Source: Candidatus Moduliflexus flocculans (GTDB taxonomy: Bacteria; Moduliflexota; Moduliflexia; Moduliflexales; Moduliflexaceae). Taken from it: DNA of 45,366 bases. The stretch spans positions 547,195 through 592,560 of the forward strand of contig DF820456.1 of the NCBI GenBank assembly GCA_000739515.1. The letters run 5' to 3'. The translations under genes were made by a program, and so were the position numbers. The notes below the pieces were generated by a model. The model was given only the letters and a program-made list of their open reading frames with translations. It was not told where the DNA came from and made no database searches. Below, one piece after another: positions 17,980 to 26,880 of the stretch (position 1 is its first letter; every line of letters begins with the position of its first letter).

Positions 17980-20900
17980 CTAATACCGTTCAAATTCGGC
18001 ATCATGCTCGTCATTGAGAATGATTTCAGGCCTGAATGCAAGCGTCTTGCGAGCAGCGTCTGGCATTTTATGAAATGGCGTGTTGAATTGTTTAGCCGGA
18101 GAGGGGGAAGATGGTGGCTTTTCAAGCCCACTCTTCGGCGATGCGTTCTCTTCTTCCGCTTGAATATTAAAAAACATCATTAATTGTTGAAGTTGTTCCG
18201 CCTGATTGGCTAAGGCGTTTGCGGTCGAGGCAATTTGCTCTGTGGCAGCGGCATTTTGCTGCGTGATCTGATCCAATTGCTGAATAGCGCGATTGACTTG
18301 CTCCGCGCCGATGCGCTGTTCTCCGCTGGCGGCGCTGATCTCATGCACTAAGTCGGCGGTTTTGTGAATGCTCGGCACGACGGTATTCAGCATTTCTCCG
18401 GCTTTGGTGGAGACATCGAAACTGGAGGTGGCGAGTTCATTGATTTCTTCCGCCGCGTTTTTGGTCACTTCCGACAACTTGCGAACTTCCGCCGCGACGA
18501 CGGAAAATGCTTTGCCATGCTCTTGCGCCCGCGCCGCCTCAATCGTGGCGTTCAGCGACAACAGCCGCGTCTGACCCGCAATCTCCTCGATAATTCGAAT
18601 TTTCTGCGCAATCTGTTTCATCGCCACGACCGCCTCTGCCACGACCTGCCCGCTTTCTTCGGCAAAATTGGCCGATTGGGTTGCGATATGTTCAGTCTGT
18701 TTGGCATTCTCCGCGTTTTGCTGGATGTTCGCCACCATCTCTTCCATTGAAGAGGACACTTCTTCTGTGGCTGCGGCCTGATGTGACGCGCCGGTTGCCA
18801 TGCCTTCCGCGCTGGAACGAAGTTGTTCGCTGCTTGAAGCCATCGTATTCGCCGCGCCTTTGACTTGTTTGACAACATCTTTGAATTGCCGGATCATCGT
18901 GTTTAACGCTCGCATCAACGCATCGTCCGTTGAGCGCTCGTTCACTTCGACCATCAAATCGCCTTGCGCCATTTGTTCCGCAACTCGTGTGACTTCATTG
19001 GTTGCCGTGATTAACTCATTCAAATTACGTTTGATATGATTAAAATCCCCTTTGTATTCCTGCGTGATAAGCGACGGGATTTCTCCGATGGATATACGCT
19101 CCACCGAATCGGACGCCATTTTGATCGGCGCGACGAATGCAGCGATCACATCATTGATGCCGCTCACTAATTCTTTCCAGCCCCCCTCAAACTCGGCAGC
19201 GTTGCCACGCGCCTCTAACCGCCCGTCGCGAATATCCTGAATCAACGCATTGGTTTCGATCAGAATGGTTTGCAGGCGTCGAATCATGCGATTCAGCGCC
19301 TTCATCAAACGATCATTTTCTGAGCGTTCGACCACTTCCACCTGCATATTGCCGTTCGCGATTTCTTCCGCGATCTTCGTGGTGGTTTCAACGGCGTCAA
19401 TCAGGAGATTGACATTCTGCTTGATCGTATTAAAATCCCCCTGATACGCTTCGCTGATTTTTTGCGGCATCTTTCCGTTGGCGATTAAGGCGATAGCTTC
19501 AGCAGTGACATTCAACGGTGTCACGACCGCATCGAGCGTTTTATTCACGCCCTGGATGATGCGGGCATATTCGCCGCCGAATTGCGATACATTGCCGCGC
19601 GCGTCGAGCGTTCCATTCTGAACGGCATCGGTCAGATGGTTGATACTTTCAACAATATGCCGGATTGTTTCGACCATACGCGACAGTGATTTGCCGAGGC
19701 GGTCTTGTTCCGACAGCACATGCACGGAGACCGCGAGATTTCCGTCAGCCACCTGTTCCGCGACCTGAATCAACCCTTGCAGATTCGCAATTAACGTGTT
19801 TAAGCTCTGTTTAATCAGATTAAAATCCCCTTTATACTCCTCGGTAATCGGCGGCGGAAAATCGCCGGTCGCCATCCGGCGCATATATTCAGCAGCCATG
19901 CTGACCGGTTCGACCACCGCGTCTAAGGTGGCGTTGATGCCGGCGACGATCTGCGCGTATTCTCCATTAAAATGGTCGGCGTCGCCGCGCACCGAGAGCT
20001 TGCCTTCCGACGCAGACGTGATTAAGCCGTTGATTTCTTCGATGATTCCCCGCAGCGTCTGCGCCATCAGGCTGAACGATTTACCTAAGACATCCTCATC
20101 CGACAGCACATTCACTTCTATCGTGAGATCGCCACCTGCAATTTTTTCAGCGATCTGCGCCGTATCCTGAATATAGGCGACCAGGCGCTCGAAGGCATTC
20201 CCTAACACATCGTCACTGCTTTTTGGGCGCACCGCCTGTCGAATATCGCCATTGGCAATGGCGGTCGCTGCCGATGCAATTGTATTCAGGTAGGTTGACA
20301 TGTTGATGAATGCCTGGCCGAGCGTGTCCTGCTTGCTTTTTGGCTGAACCTGGCGCGACAAATTTCCCTGCGCAATGCTTGTCGCCGTGCCTGCCATATC
20401 TTGAAGGTATTCGACTAATTGTTCGAAGGCTCGTGATAACGTTCCGATCTCATCCTGCGAGCGGCGTTTGGGAATCATGCAGTTGAGATTGCCCTGCGAC
20501 AATTGCGTCGCTGTTTTTGAAAGCGCGACAATCGGTCGAATCATTCGGATCGCAAACACCGCTACGCAGATCAACACAAAAGCAACCACCGCAGAGAGCG
20601 TAAGCGTTGTCTGCGTGGACGCAGCAGTCTTGCTGATGACTTCGCCTTCGATGCGCTGGGTCGTTTGCGCGACGCCTTCATCTACACGTTTCATCAATGT
20701 CGCCAGCTTGCTTTGTTCGTTATTTAATGCGATGATTTGCGTCTGAAAATCTCGCAACGCCTGATGATATTCCCCCACCTGTTCAGCATACGTGCCTGCC
20801 AGCGTTTCTAATGTGCGCGAAATTTCAAGAAAGCTTTCCCCGGCTGACTTCACCGTCCCAAAATTATTTTTGAGGTCTGTTAAATTTTTCGTGAGTTGGT

Positions 20901-21549
20901 TTTCATAATCGTCCTGTACTTCAGCCGTTCCAAGATATGCCTGGCGCGAGATCACAAGCAGATTCTGCGTTTTCATCAACGCCATGCGATAATCCGGAAT
21001 CAATGCACTGACCTGCTGAAGGGCGATCAGCTCGAAATCTTTCCCTTCTATCGTGCGAGAGATAATCGTATCGCTCAGCGATTTTTCTAATTCTGCCAAT
21101 GAATCGGTAATGGCTTTGTTGCTCTGCTGCATTTTCTCGTTGATGGTGATGATTGGCACGCCATAATTAAACAGCCTTTCAAGCGTGTTCAGAAATTGCT
21201 GCAACGATGCCTGTATGTCTTGCGAATTGTCGGATGAAGCGAGTTGCCGCTGGAGAACATCTGTCAGGCGAGTGCGTTCTGTTTCTAAGACATCGCGCCG
21301 TTGCAAGAAGGTATTGATCAACAGGTTTGTATCGGCGAATACGGCGTTTACGTCGCGGCTGAGAGCGGCATTATTCGCCATGCGAGTGACATCCTGGCTG
21401 ATCGTAGTCAACACCTGATCTTTGATTTGTCTAGCTGACCACAGGTTGACGCCGACAATTCCAGCGACCGCGACAAAAACCAGGATATTCACCGCAAGTA
21501 ATTTGGTGACGATACTCCAATCGGCAATTCGAAAGAGTTTGGGCATCAT
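17980..21549 (-). CDS. Methyl-accepting chemotaxis protein with about 13 tandem HAMP units
   Basis: This is a transmembrane chemoreceptor of 1189 residues, far longer than typical (about 550). TM1 is about residues 13-36, a helical periplasmic sensor domain runs 37-312 and TM2 is 315-335. HAMP-type units then repeat from about 337 to 915, each recognisable by a glycine before a hydrophobic (QGNL, NGDI, GGDL, EGKL, TGDF and so on). From the fourth on they come in groups of three, with EYKGDFN-like phrases marking every third unit. The MCP signalling hairpin contains AGQTRLLSLNATIEAARA. AAGGAG six bases before the ATG supports this start. Two periplasmic binding proteins lie just upstream on the same strand and are plausible ligand partners. 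Confidence 0.93.
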   Translation of the reverse strand: MMPKLFRIADWSIVTKLLAVNILVFVAVAGIVGVNLWSARQIKDQVLTTISQDVTRMANNAALSRDVNAVFADTNLLINTFLQRRDVLETERTRLTDVLQRQLASSDNSQDIQASLQQFLNTLERLFNYGVPIITINEKMQQSNKAITDSLAELEKSLSDTIISRTIEGKDFELIALQQVSALIPDYRMALMKTQNLLVISRQAYLGTAEVQDDYENQLTKNLTDLKNNFGTVKSAGESFLEISRTLETLAGTYAEQVGEYHQALRDFQTQIIALNNEQSKLATLMKRVDEGVAQTTQRIEGEVISKTAASTQTTLTLSAVVAFVLICVAVFAIRMIRPIVALSKTATQLSQGNLNCMIPKRRSQDEIGTLSRAFEQLVEYLQDMAGTATSIAQGNLSRQVQPKSKQDTLGQAFINMSTYLNTIASAATAIANGDIRQAVRPKSSDDVLGNAFERLVAYIQDTAQIAEKIAGGDLTIEVNVLSDEDVLGKSFSLMAQTLRGIIEEINGLITSASEGKLSVRGDADHFNGEYAQIVAGINATLDAVVEPVSMAAEYMRRMATGDFPPPITEEYKGDFNLIKQSLNTLIANLQGLIQVAEQVADGNLAVSVHVLSEQDRLGKSLSRMVETIRHIVESINHLTDAVQNGTLDARGNVSQFGGEYARIIQGVNKTLDAVVTPLNVTAEAIALIANGKMPQKISEAYQGDFNTIKQNVNLLIDAVETTTKIAEEIANGNMQVEVVERSENDRLMKALNRMIRRLQTILIETNALIQDIRDGRLEARGNAAEFEGGWKELVSGINDVIAAFVAPIKMASDSVERISIGEIPSLITQEYKGDFNHIKRNLNELITATNEVTRVAEQMAQGDLMVEVNERSTDDALMRALNTMIRQFKDVVKQVKGAANTMASSSEQLRSSAEGMATGASHQAAATEEVSSSMEEMVANIQQNAENAKQTEHIATQSANFAEESGQVVAEAVVAMKQIAQKIRIIEEIAGQTRLLSLNATIEAARAQEHGKAFSVVAAEVRKLSEVTKNAAEEINELATSSFDVSTKAGEMLNTVVPSIHKTADLVHEISAASGEQRIGAEQVNRAIQQLDQITQQNAAATEQIASTANALANQAEQLQQLMMFFNIQAEEENASPKSGLEKPPSSPSPAKQFNTPFHKMPDAARKTLAFRPEIILNDEHDAEFERY

Positions 21550-21624
21550 GCTTATCTCCTTAAAAAAGTAGAGCCGGGCAATGAACCTCCTCCGCGTCAT
21601 CACCCGGCACTCACAAAGATCGTC

Positions 21625-22634
21625 TTACTGTTCAGTTTTTACCAATTCCGCGCCGCGCAGCACGTCGGCCGGCGGCGTAATGCCTAATGCCTTGAGCGCC
21701 GTCACATTGATAATGCGGCGGCCAAATTGATTTTGCGTGATCGGAATCTCGGCTATTGGCGTGCCTTGCATCGCCTTTAACAGCATTTCTGAAGCCGTCG
21801 CTCCCTGTTCGTCTCCAGTCTTGATGACCGCGCATAACGCGCCTAACGTGACTCGGAAGGGGGCGTTGGTTAAAATCGGCTTGCCGAACTTTTTTGCGAC
21901 TGCGGGAAAAATCGCCTTATCCGACAGCGCCTGTCCTTGTTGATCTTTTAGGCCTTCAAAAGTGATGTAAAACAGGAGATCGCTCGTTTGCGTAAACGCC
22001 TCGACCATTGTCAGCAATTCTTCATACGTTGTGGCTGTTTTGGCTTCTGTAAATGCGAGAGGATATTGATCTTTCTCCGCGTCGATCTGCTCCAACACCG
22101 CCTTTCCAGTCGCATCATCAGGGAGAACGATCCCAAACGTCTTGGCTGCGGGAATCAGTTTCTGCGCCAACAATAACGATTCTTTGAACTGTTCCCGTTC
22201 GAGAATTCCCGACACATTTTGGGCGGGATAGCCATATTTATCAGGGGCGGCATTGACGCCAGCAAACATGACGGGGGTCTTGACTTTGTCTTTTAAGTAC
22301 GGAACGACAAACAGAGATTGCGCGTTATCATCCACCGTAATCACCCCATCAGGCTGAAATTCCTGATAGACCGCATACGCTTCTTGCGCCTTTTGTTCTC
22401 CGCCGTTCGGGTCTTTTTTGGTATCCATATAAAAATACCGAATTTCGCTTTGTGAGCCTAAGGTGGCATCAATCCCTGTTTTCACCTCTCTGCACCAGGG
22501 GAAATCTTCTTCATAACTCATCACCACAAGCACTTTATACTGAGCAGCCTCAAGCATTGTCCCCTGAAAAACATCACGCCCCACAATCCCGTCAGAACAA
22601 ATATGAACCATCGTATTGTTTTTCTCATATCCAT
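21625..22634 (-). CDS. ABC-type substrate-binding protein, frameshifted in signal peptide
   Basis: This PF04392-like periplasmic binding protein is closely related to the next gene upstream; both end ITQNQFGRR(I/V)INV...DVLRGAELVKT. The main frame opens without a signal peptide, but the overlapping frame from ATG at 22634 (or 22628) reads MRKTIRWFIFVLTGLWGVMFF, a good signal peptide, with AAGGAG upstream. The two frames join perfectly if the A-run at 22567-22571 (five T's in the coding strand) had one more base. It may be a sequence error, a recent mutation or phase variation. No ABC permease or ATPase is nearby; the chemoreceptor follows, so a sensing role is likely. Confidence 0.85.
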
Positions 22635-22647
22635 GTTCTCCTTAATT

Positions 22648-22804
22648 ACTCATGTTACGCAGCCGATTCGAGACGAATGACCGCACACTCCCCTCCGGGG
22701 AGGGGTTGGGGGTGGGTTCTTGACACGAGCAATCACTCACGGACGACCCCACCCCTTGCCCCTCCCAGGAGGGGAATTGTCGGCGGCGCTGCGTAACATC
22801 AGTT
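22648..22804 (-). mobile_element. 157-bp MITE-like repeat, copy B
   Basis: This is an inverted, almost identical copy of 11381-11537. It sits between two tandem substrate-binding protein genes, starting seven bases before the ribosome binding site of the downstream one, so it separates genes that probably were adjacent. The near identity to copy A suggests recent spread or gene conversion. Confidence 0.8.
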
Positions 22805-22833
22805 AATTATGAGGTTGTCACATTGTGTATGTT

Positions 22834-23829
22834 TCATTGCATTGTTGTCTTCACCAATTCCGCGCCGCGCAACACATCTGGCGAGGGCGTAATGCCCAAC
22901 TTTTTCAGCGTTTCGACATTGATCACGCGGCGTCCGAATTGATTTTGCGTGATTGGAATTTCAGAAACCGGTTTTCCCTGCATCGCTTCCAGCAGCATTC
23001 TGGCGGCAACATCCCCTTGTTCATTGCCGGTTTTGACAATCGCGCACAATCCGCCATAAATCACTCCTTGCGTCAGCACCGGTTTCCCGTATTTTTCAAT
23101 CACCATCGGAATCAGGTCTTTATCAGCCATCGCCTCCCCTTGAGCATTTGGCATGCCAGCAAACGTGAAATACATCACCGTATCGCTGGTTTGTTTCAAT
23201 TCTTCAACCATCGCCATCAATTCATCAACGGTTTTCGGCACTTTTTTCCCAGCATAGGCGATCGGGTATTCGGCTTTATCAGTTTCCATCTGTAGCTCTA
23301 ACGCCTGTCCGGTCGTATTATCCGGGAGTAACGCGACAAAGTTTGTCAGCGTCGGCACAAGTTGTTTGGCCAACACTAACGTTTCTCTGATCGGATCGCG
23401 TTCTAAAATTCCAGAGACGTTGCTCGCCGGAAATCCATATTTTGCAGGATCAGCATTCACGCCAGCAAACATCACCGGCGTCTTGACTTTGTCTTTCAAA
23501 AACGGCACAACAAACATAGATTGCGCGTTGTCATCCGCCGTAATCACGCCATCGGGCTGGAATTCCTGGTAGAGCGCATAGGCTTCCTGCGCTTTTTGCG
23601 GACCGCCATCAGGATTTTTTTTGGTATCCATATAGAAATATCGGATTTCGCTGCTGTCTGCCAGCACGCTATCTACCGCTTGCTTGATTTCCTGACACCA
23701 GAGATAATCTTCTTCGTAGCTTAACACCACCAGCACTTTGTACTTAGCCGCATGGGCAGGCATCACTCCGCTGAGCAGAATACTCGACATCGCCACGATC
23801 ACAATCGCGCAAAATATGAATTTTTTCAT
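22834..23829 (-). CDS. ABC-type substrate-binding protein with signal peptide
   Basis: The 331-residue protein begins with a clear signal peptide (MKKFIFCAIVIVAMSS..., cleavage after AHA near residue 27). The mature part is of the PF04392 type: YKVLVVLSYEED, EIRYFYMDTKKNPDGG, DGVITADDNAQS, PVMFAGVNADPAKYGFP and IPITQNQFGRRVIN. These proteins bind small molecules, sometimes amino acids or purine-like ligands; here the ligand is unknown. Together with the paralog and chemoreceptor downstream it forms a likely ligand-sensing set. AGGAGATCCGTT precedes the ATG. Confidence 0.9.
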   Translation of the reverse strand: MKKFIFCAIVIVAMSSILLSGVMPAHAAKYKVLVVLSYEEDYLWCQEIKQAVDSVLADSSEIRYFYMDTKKNPDGGPQKAQEAYALYQEFQPDGVITADDNAQSMFVVPFLKDKVKTPVMFAGVNADPAKYGFPASNVSGILERDPIRETLVLAKQLVPTLTNFVALLPDNTTGQALELQMETDKAEYPIAYAGKKVPKTVDELMAMVEELKQTSDTVMYFTFAGMPNAQGEAMADKDLIPMVIEKYGKPVLTQGVIYGGLCAIVKTGNEQGDVAARMLLEAMQGKPVSEIPITQNQFGRRVINVETLKKLGITPSPDVLRGAELVKTTMQ

Positions 23830-24147
23830 AACGGATCTCCTGATTGGTTGGGGCGAAAATCAATGAAAAATTGGCGTATTTTCCCCATTGTTTTCCGCTA
23901 ATATTAAGGGAACGATACTCTTTTGAATGACGGACACATATTATCGTCTTACTATGCGGACGAAAAATATTTTGTCAAATGATTTTTCAGAAAAAAAATA
24001 TGAAAAATTTCTTTCTTTAGATACCTCCTTCTCTTCGAAATACGGAAGATAGCGGCGGTTGTTCACTCGTTGTCCTCCCGCATAATAGCGCTGACATGCC
24101 TGCGTATTCTTGTCAGGGTTTTAGGCACGCTCTTCAACACGGTCTAT
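23830..24147. promoter_or_regulatory. Intergenic region upstream of the binding-protein/chemoreceptor genes
   Basis: This is the AT-rich leader of the cluster, holding the promoter for 22834-23829 on the minus strand, although no standard -35/-10 pair is convincing. It contains a possible short minus-strand ORF, listed separately. No palindromic repeat was seen. Confidence 0.4.
23941..24066 (-). CDS. Possible small protein (41 residues)
   Basis: A GTG start at 24066 is preceded by GGGAGGA at good spacing and followed by an open frame starting MNNRRYLPYFEEKE and ending FFVRIVRR. No family is recognised and the composition is Phe/Lys/Arg rich. It could simply be chance within an AT-rich leader. 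Confidence 0.2.
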   Translation of the reverse strand: MNNRRYLPYFEEKEVSKERNFSYFFSEKSFDKIFFVRIVRR

Positions 24148-26025
24148 TTATGCGTCATGTGGCTCAGATGCTTGCCCGAGCCCGTGCAGCAAGCCAGTTT
24201 CTCCGGCAATCCAGAGCGCGATGCGTCCCACAAACGTCAGTTCTTCCCTGAAATCTTTCACGTGTTTGGCGAGCGCGACCTGATCTGTGATGATGCCATC
24301 AACGCCGCGACTCATCATGACGGACATTTGCACGGGATCGTTGATCGTCCAGGCATAGACCTTCATCCCGCGCCGATGAATGGCGCGAATGGTTCGGAAT
24401 GACGCGGCTTTCGCAGTGATGCCGAGGAAATTCACGTCAAGTTTGGTCAAATCCCCAAGCGCGACGGCGTTCAGCAAGCCATACGTCCAATCTGGACGCA
24501 GCGCCGCCATTTTACGAAGGCCATTGTAATCGAGCGACATAATGACCACATGCGCTGCCATTCCCGCTTGTTCCACCACATCAACGACGTTTGCTTCAAG
24601 CGCCTGATCGCGCCCGTAATATTTTAATTCGATAAAGACGCCTGCTTTTCCTTTCGCGAGTTCAAGCACCTCGCGCAACGTTGACACACACTGATCTGAA
24701 AATTCGGGCGCAAAATAACTGCCGATGTCTATGCTGGCTAAGTCGGCTGCTGTCGCCTTTGACACATCAAGATTGACCTTTGCTTTGCGCATAAAATCGC
24801 GATCATGTTCAACCACGACGACACCATCGGCGTTTTCCTGCACGTCAAGCTCGATCCAGTCCGCGCCGTCCGCAATGCCGCGCTTGAAGGCAGCCATCGT
24901 ATTTTCGGGAGCGACCGCCGCCCCACCACGATGCGCGATGATCTGCACCGGCTCTTTCCATGCGTTATCGCGCATGATCAGATACATGCCGGCAATGATC
25001 ACTGCCAACGCCGCCACGCAGCCGACAAGAATCCGCTTGCCTGGAATTTTATAGGACACCCTCGCTCCAAGCGTTTCCCAATAGTCCAAACCGGGAGAGA
25101 GTTCGCCAGGGCCTGCAAACGAACGATAGAGGCGAAGCACGAGCAGCGGGAAAAGGACGGCGCTGAACACCGTGACCGCGAAGTTTGCCAGTGCGCTCAG
25201 AAGCAGGGCTGCGCTCAGGCCAAACAGCAGCAGAAGAATGCGCGACGGTTCGCGGGGAATCAGGAGATCGGCGAGGCGAATAATTGCGAATGGCGCGAAT
25301 GTGGAAAGAAGCATCACGACCACAGTCCACTCAATAAGCCACAGCGAAATTCTCCGGCGCTGCCCGAAGGTGATTCTCTCGCTGGCACGCATGGCCTGTT
25401 TGCCGCCCATTCCCTCGAAAAGCGCCATCGGCAGCGCAAATAGCCACCCGGCGAATTTGACAAGCATCCATGCCGTCATGACAATGACGAGCACCCCTGT
25501 AATAGCGACAACCGCGAGGAACACAGGCGGTTTGTTCGCGAGATAATAATTGATGTCATACGCCCGCAGAAACAGCACGTATAACGCGCCAATTGCCGCG
25601 AAAAACGGGAGCGCAATCAGCAAAAGCCGTACCAGCCCGTACCAGACGAGTTGCATAATCGCGATCACGCGGCGGTAGGTGTATTTGAAGGCATCAAGCC
25701 AGGTGACGCGCCGATTTTCAATCGCGCCGAACCCGATCACCATAATCGGTCCGGTTTCTAAAAACACAATTCCGATAGTCGCCGCGCTGACCACCACTAC
25801 CGCAAGAAAACCGGTGGGATGGAGCAGAAATCCCGCGATGGCGCTGTCAGTCACCACGCCGGTCGGCGTGGTGGCGAGAAAGAGTTTGAAGAGCAGCCCG
25901 ACCACTGGCGTGAGCACCGCGAACGCGAACGCCCGCGCTAACAAATCTGAGAGAATCAACTGCGGCCAGGTGCGCCGGAAATCCCGCAACGCTTCGACGA
26001 ACATATTTCGTGCTGATCGTTTCAT
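24148..26025 (-). CDS. Glycerophosphodiester phosphodiesterase with N-terminal membrane domain
   Basis: Residues 1-350 form a multi-helix membrane domain like the GDPD membrane domain family. Residues 361-600 form the catalytic TIM barrel. The catalytic motif is IIAHRGG (H365, R366), with metal ligands PENT (E374) and IELDV (E392, D394), and the second histidine H407 in VVEHD. The enzyme hydrolyses glycerophosphodiesters to glycerol-3-phosphate and an alcohol, usually at the membrane face. The start at 26025 (MKRSARNMF) is preferred to the longer frame for its membrane protein N-terminus; its ribosome binding site is weak. It is a single gene with no obvious operon partners. Confidence 0.9.
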   Translation of the reverse strand: MKRSARNMFVEALRDFRRTWPQLILSDLLARAFAFAVLTPVVGLLFKLFLATTPTGVVTDSAIAGFLLHPTGFLAVVVVSAATIGIVFLETGPIMVIGFGAIENRRVTWLDAFKYTYRRVIAIMQLVWYGLVRLLLIALPFFAAIGALYVLFLRAYDINYYLANKPPVFLAVVAITGVLVIVMTAWMLVKFAGWLFALPMALFEGMGGKQAMRASERITFGQRRRISLWLIEWTVVVMLLSTFAPFAIIRLADLLIPREPSRILLLLFGLSAALLLSALANFAVTVFSAVLFPLLVLRLYRSFAGPGELSPGLDYWETLGARVSYKIPGKRILVGCVAALAVIIAGMYLIMRDNAWKEPVQIIAHRGGAAVAPENTMAAFKRGIADGADWIELDVQENADGVVVVEHDRDFMRKAKVNLDVSKATAADLASIDIGSYFAPEFSDQCVSTLREVLELAKGKAGVFIELKYYGRDQALEANVVDVVEQAGMAAHVVIMSLDYNGLRKMAALRPDWTYGLLNAVALGDLTKLDVNFLGITAKAASFRTIRAIHRRGMKVYAWTINDPVQMSVMMSRGVDGIITDQVALAKHVKDFREELTFVGRIALWIAGETGLLHGLGQASEPHDA

Positions 26026-26376
26026 ATTCAGTCTCTCTTGCGGTATCGCGAACATCTATGAACGCATCACGCTGATGCCAGAATTATCAGCATGATTGCA
26101 GACGCGCTCAAGGAGACGCAACTTTTTGGTAAAGATATGATTGACTTCAGGCTTGCAGATGCCGTTATCAAGTCGTTCGATATGGCGGTGGCGCGTCTGC
26201 CAATACACCTGATCACTGATGTTACGCAACAGATTCGAGGTTAATCACCGCGAACTCCCTCCTCGCTTTGTTCACAATACGTCTTTTCACATAATGCCTC
26301 TCGCATCCATTCCAATCTGTCAAGTTTTTCATGCTGACATGCACGCAGCCCTTCCAAATCCTGCTGTTTTTTCTTG
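26026..26376. other. Long intergenic region, start of the PEP-CTERM upstream region
   Basis: A decayed copy of the 157-bp repeat end lies at about 26216-26275 (GATGTTACGCAAC, then an ATTCGAG and CCTCCTCG-like stretch). A 50-codon plus-strand frame at 26092-26244 runs into it and was not accepted. Nothing else is recognised before the first inverted-repeat site at 26377. Confidence 0.5.
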
Positions 26377-26393
26377 TGTCGCGTATTCCGACA
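26377..26393 (+). promoter_or_regulatory. Inverted-repeat site 1, TGTCGCGTATTCCGACA
   Basis: A 17-bp site with dyad ends TGTCG and CGACA lies about 380 bp before the sigma-54 -12 element. It is one of four related sites. Candidate binding site for the PrsR-type activator encoded by the neighbouring gene. Confidence 0.6.
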
Positions 26394-26507
26394 CCTTATT
26401 TACGAACACATGTTCTGAACTTCACCTCACGAGAATTCGGCGTATCCGTGATTGTAACGGGCGCCCCTGATCCGTCGCCGTCATTCTGAAAAAAGGCGGC
26501 TAAAATA

Positions 26508-26524
26508 TGTCGAATATTCCGACA
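26508..26524 (+). promoter_or_regulatory. Inverted-repeat site 2, TGTCGAATATTCCGACA
   Basis: This is the closest match to the shared pattern TGTCGNNTNTTCCGACA. It lies about 265 bp upstream of the sigma-54 promoter. Confidence 0.65.
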
Positions 26525-26584
26525 CCCTGTTGAGGGTGACGCCACGATCTCTGATGTCAATGGATCGGCTTGTTTCATCAGCGT

Positions 26585-26601
26585 TTTCGGAATATTAGAC
26601 A
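26585..26601 (-). promoter_or_regulatory. Inverted-repeat site 3, reverse orientation, degenerate
   Basis: The plus strand reads TTTCGGAATATTAGACA, which is the site pattern in reverse complement with two changes. It sits between sites 2 and 4. Confidence 0.5.
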
Positions 26602-26631
26602 CATAATATTGCCTATATCACGTCAAAAAAA

Positions 26632-26648
26632 CGTCGAATTTTCCGACA
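26632..26648 (+). promoter_or_regulatory. Inverted-repeat site 4, CGTCGAATTTTCCGACA
   Basis: This is the nearest site to the promoter, about 125 bp before the -24 element, a typical enhancer distance for sigma-54 activators. Confidence 0.6.
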
Positions 26649-26772
26649 GGGTGATTTCGCGCGCGGATTGATGCGCCGAAATCGCAAACCAGAACGCTTT
26701 TTTCTGCCATTGCTTTGCTAATCGGGCAATATGTCCATTTTCACCCACACCTGCGGCGACCGATTTCCACGC

Positions 26773-26788
26773 TGGCACGGATCGTGCT
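26773..26788 (+). promoter_or_regulatory. Sigma-54 (-24/-12) promoter
   Basis: TGGCACGGATCGTGCT matches TGGCACRNNNNTTGCW except for one base. The invariant GG (26774-26775) and GC (26786-26787) have the required ten bases between them. Transcription would start near 26799 on the plus strand and lead into the riboswitch and the PEP-CTERM gene. Four putative activator sites lie upstream and a sigma-54 activator gene lies downstream. Confidence 0.8.
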
Positions 26789-26803
26789 TTTATAGAAGGT
26801 ATT

Positions 26804-26869
26804 CGTATGTTGTGTAAGAACATACGTTACGTGTAGAAATGACTGGCGAGATGTCTCGATGGTCATTTC
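26804..26869 (+). promoter_or_regulatory. Two hairpins in the mRNA leader
   Basis: CGTATGTT and AACATACG (26804-26826) and GAAATGAC...CGAGA/TCTCG...GTCATTTC (26836-26869) form two successive hairpins between the presumed transcription start and the riboswitch. Neither is followed by a T-run. Their role is unknown. Confidence 0.55.
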
Positions 26870-26880
26870 AGACACAACGC

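Noticed and set aside
22567..22590. Programmed -1 frameshift in the binding-protein gene
   Set aside because: The local sequence lacks a canonical slippery heptamer, as a G precedes TTTTTC, and no stimulatory hairpin is obvious.
11381..22804. Composite transposon carried between the two 157-bp copies
   Set aside because: No transposase is present between them and the enclosed genes are ordinary metabolic and sensory genes.
26092..26244. 50-codon plus-strand frame in the PEP-CTERM upstream region
   Set aside because: Its end runs into a decayed repeat, the reverse strand is also open, and no ribosome binding site or family is seen.
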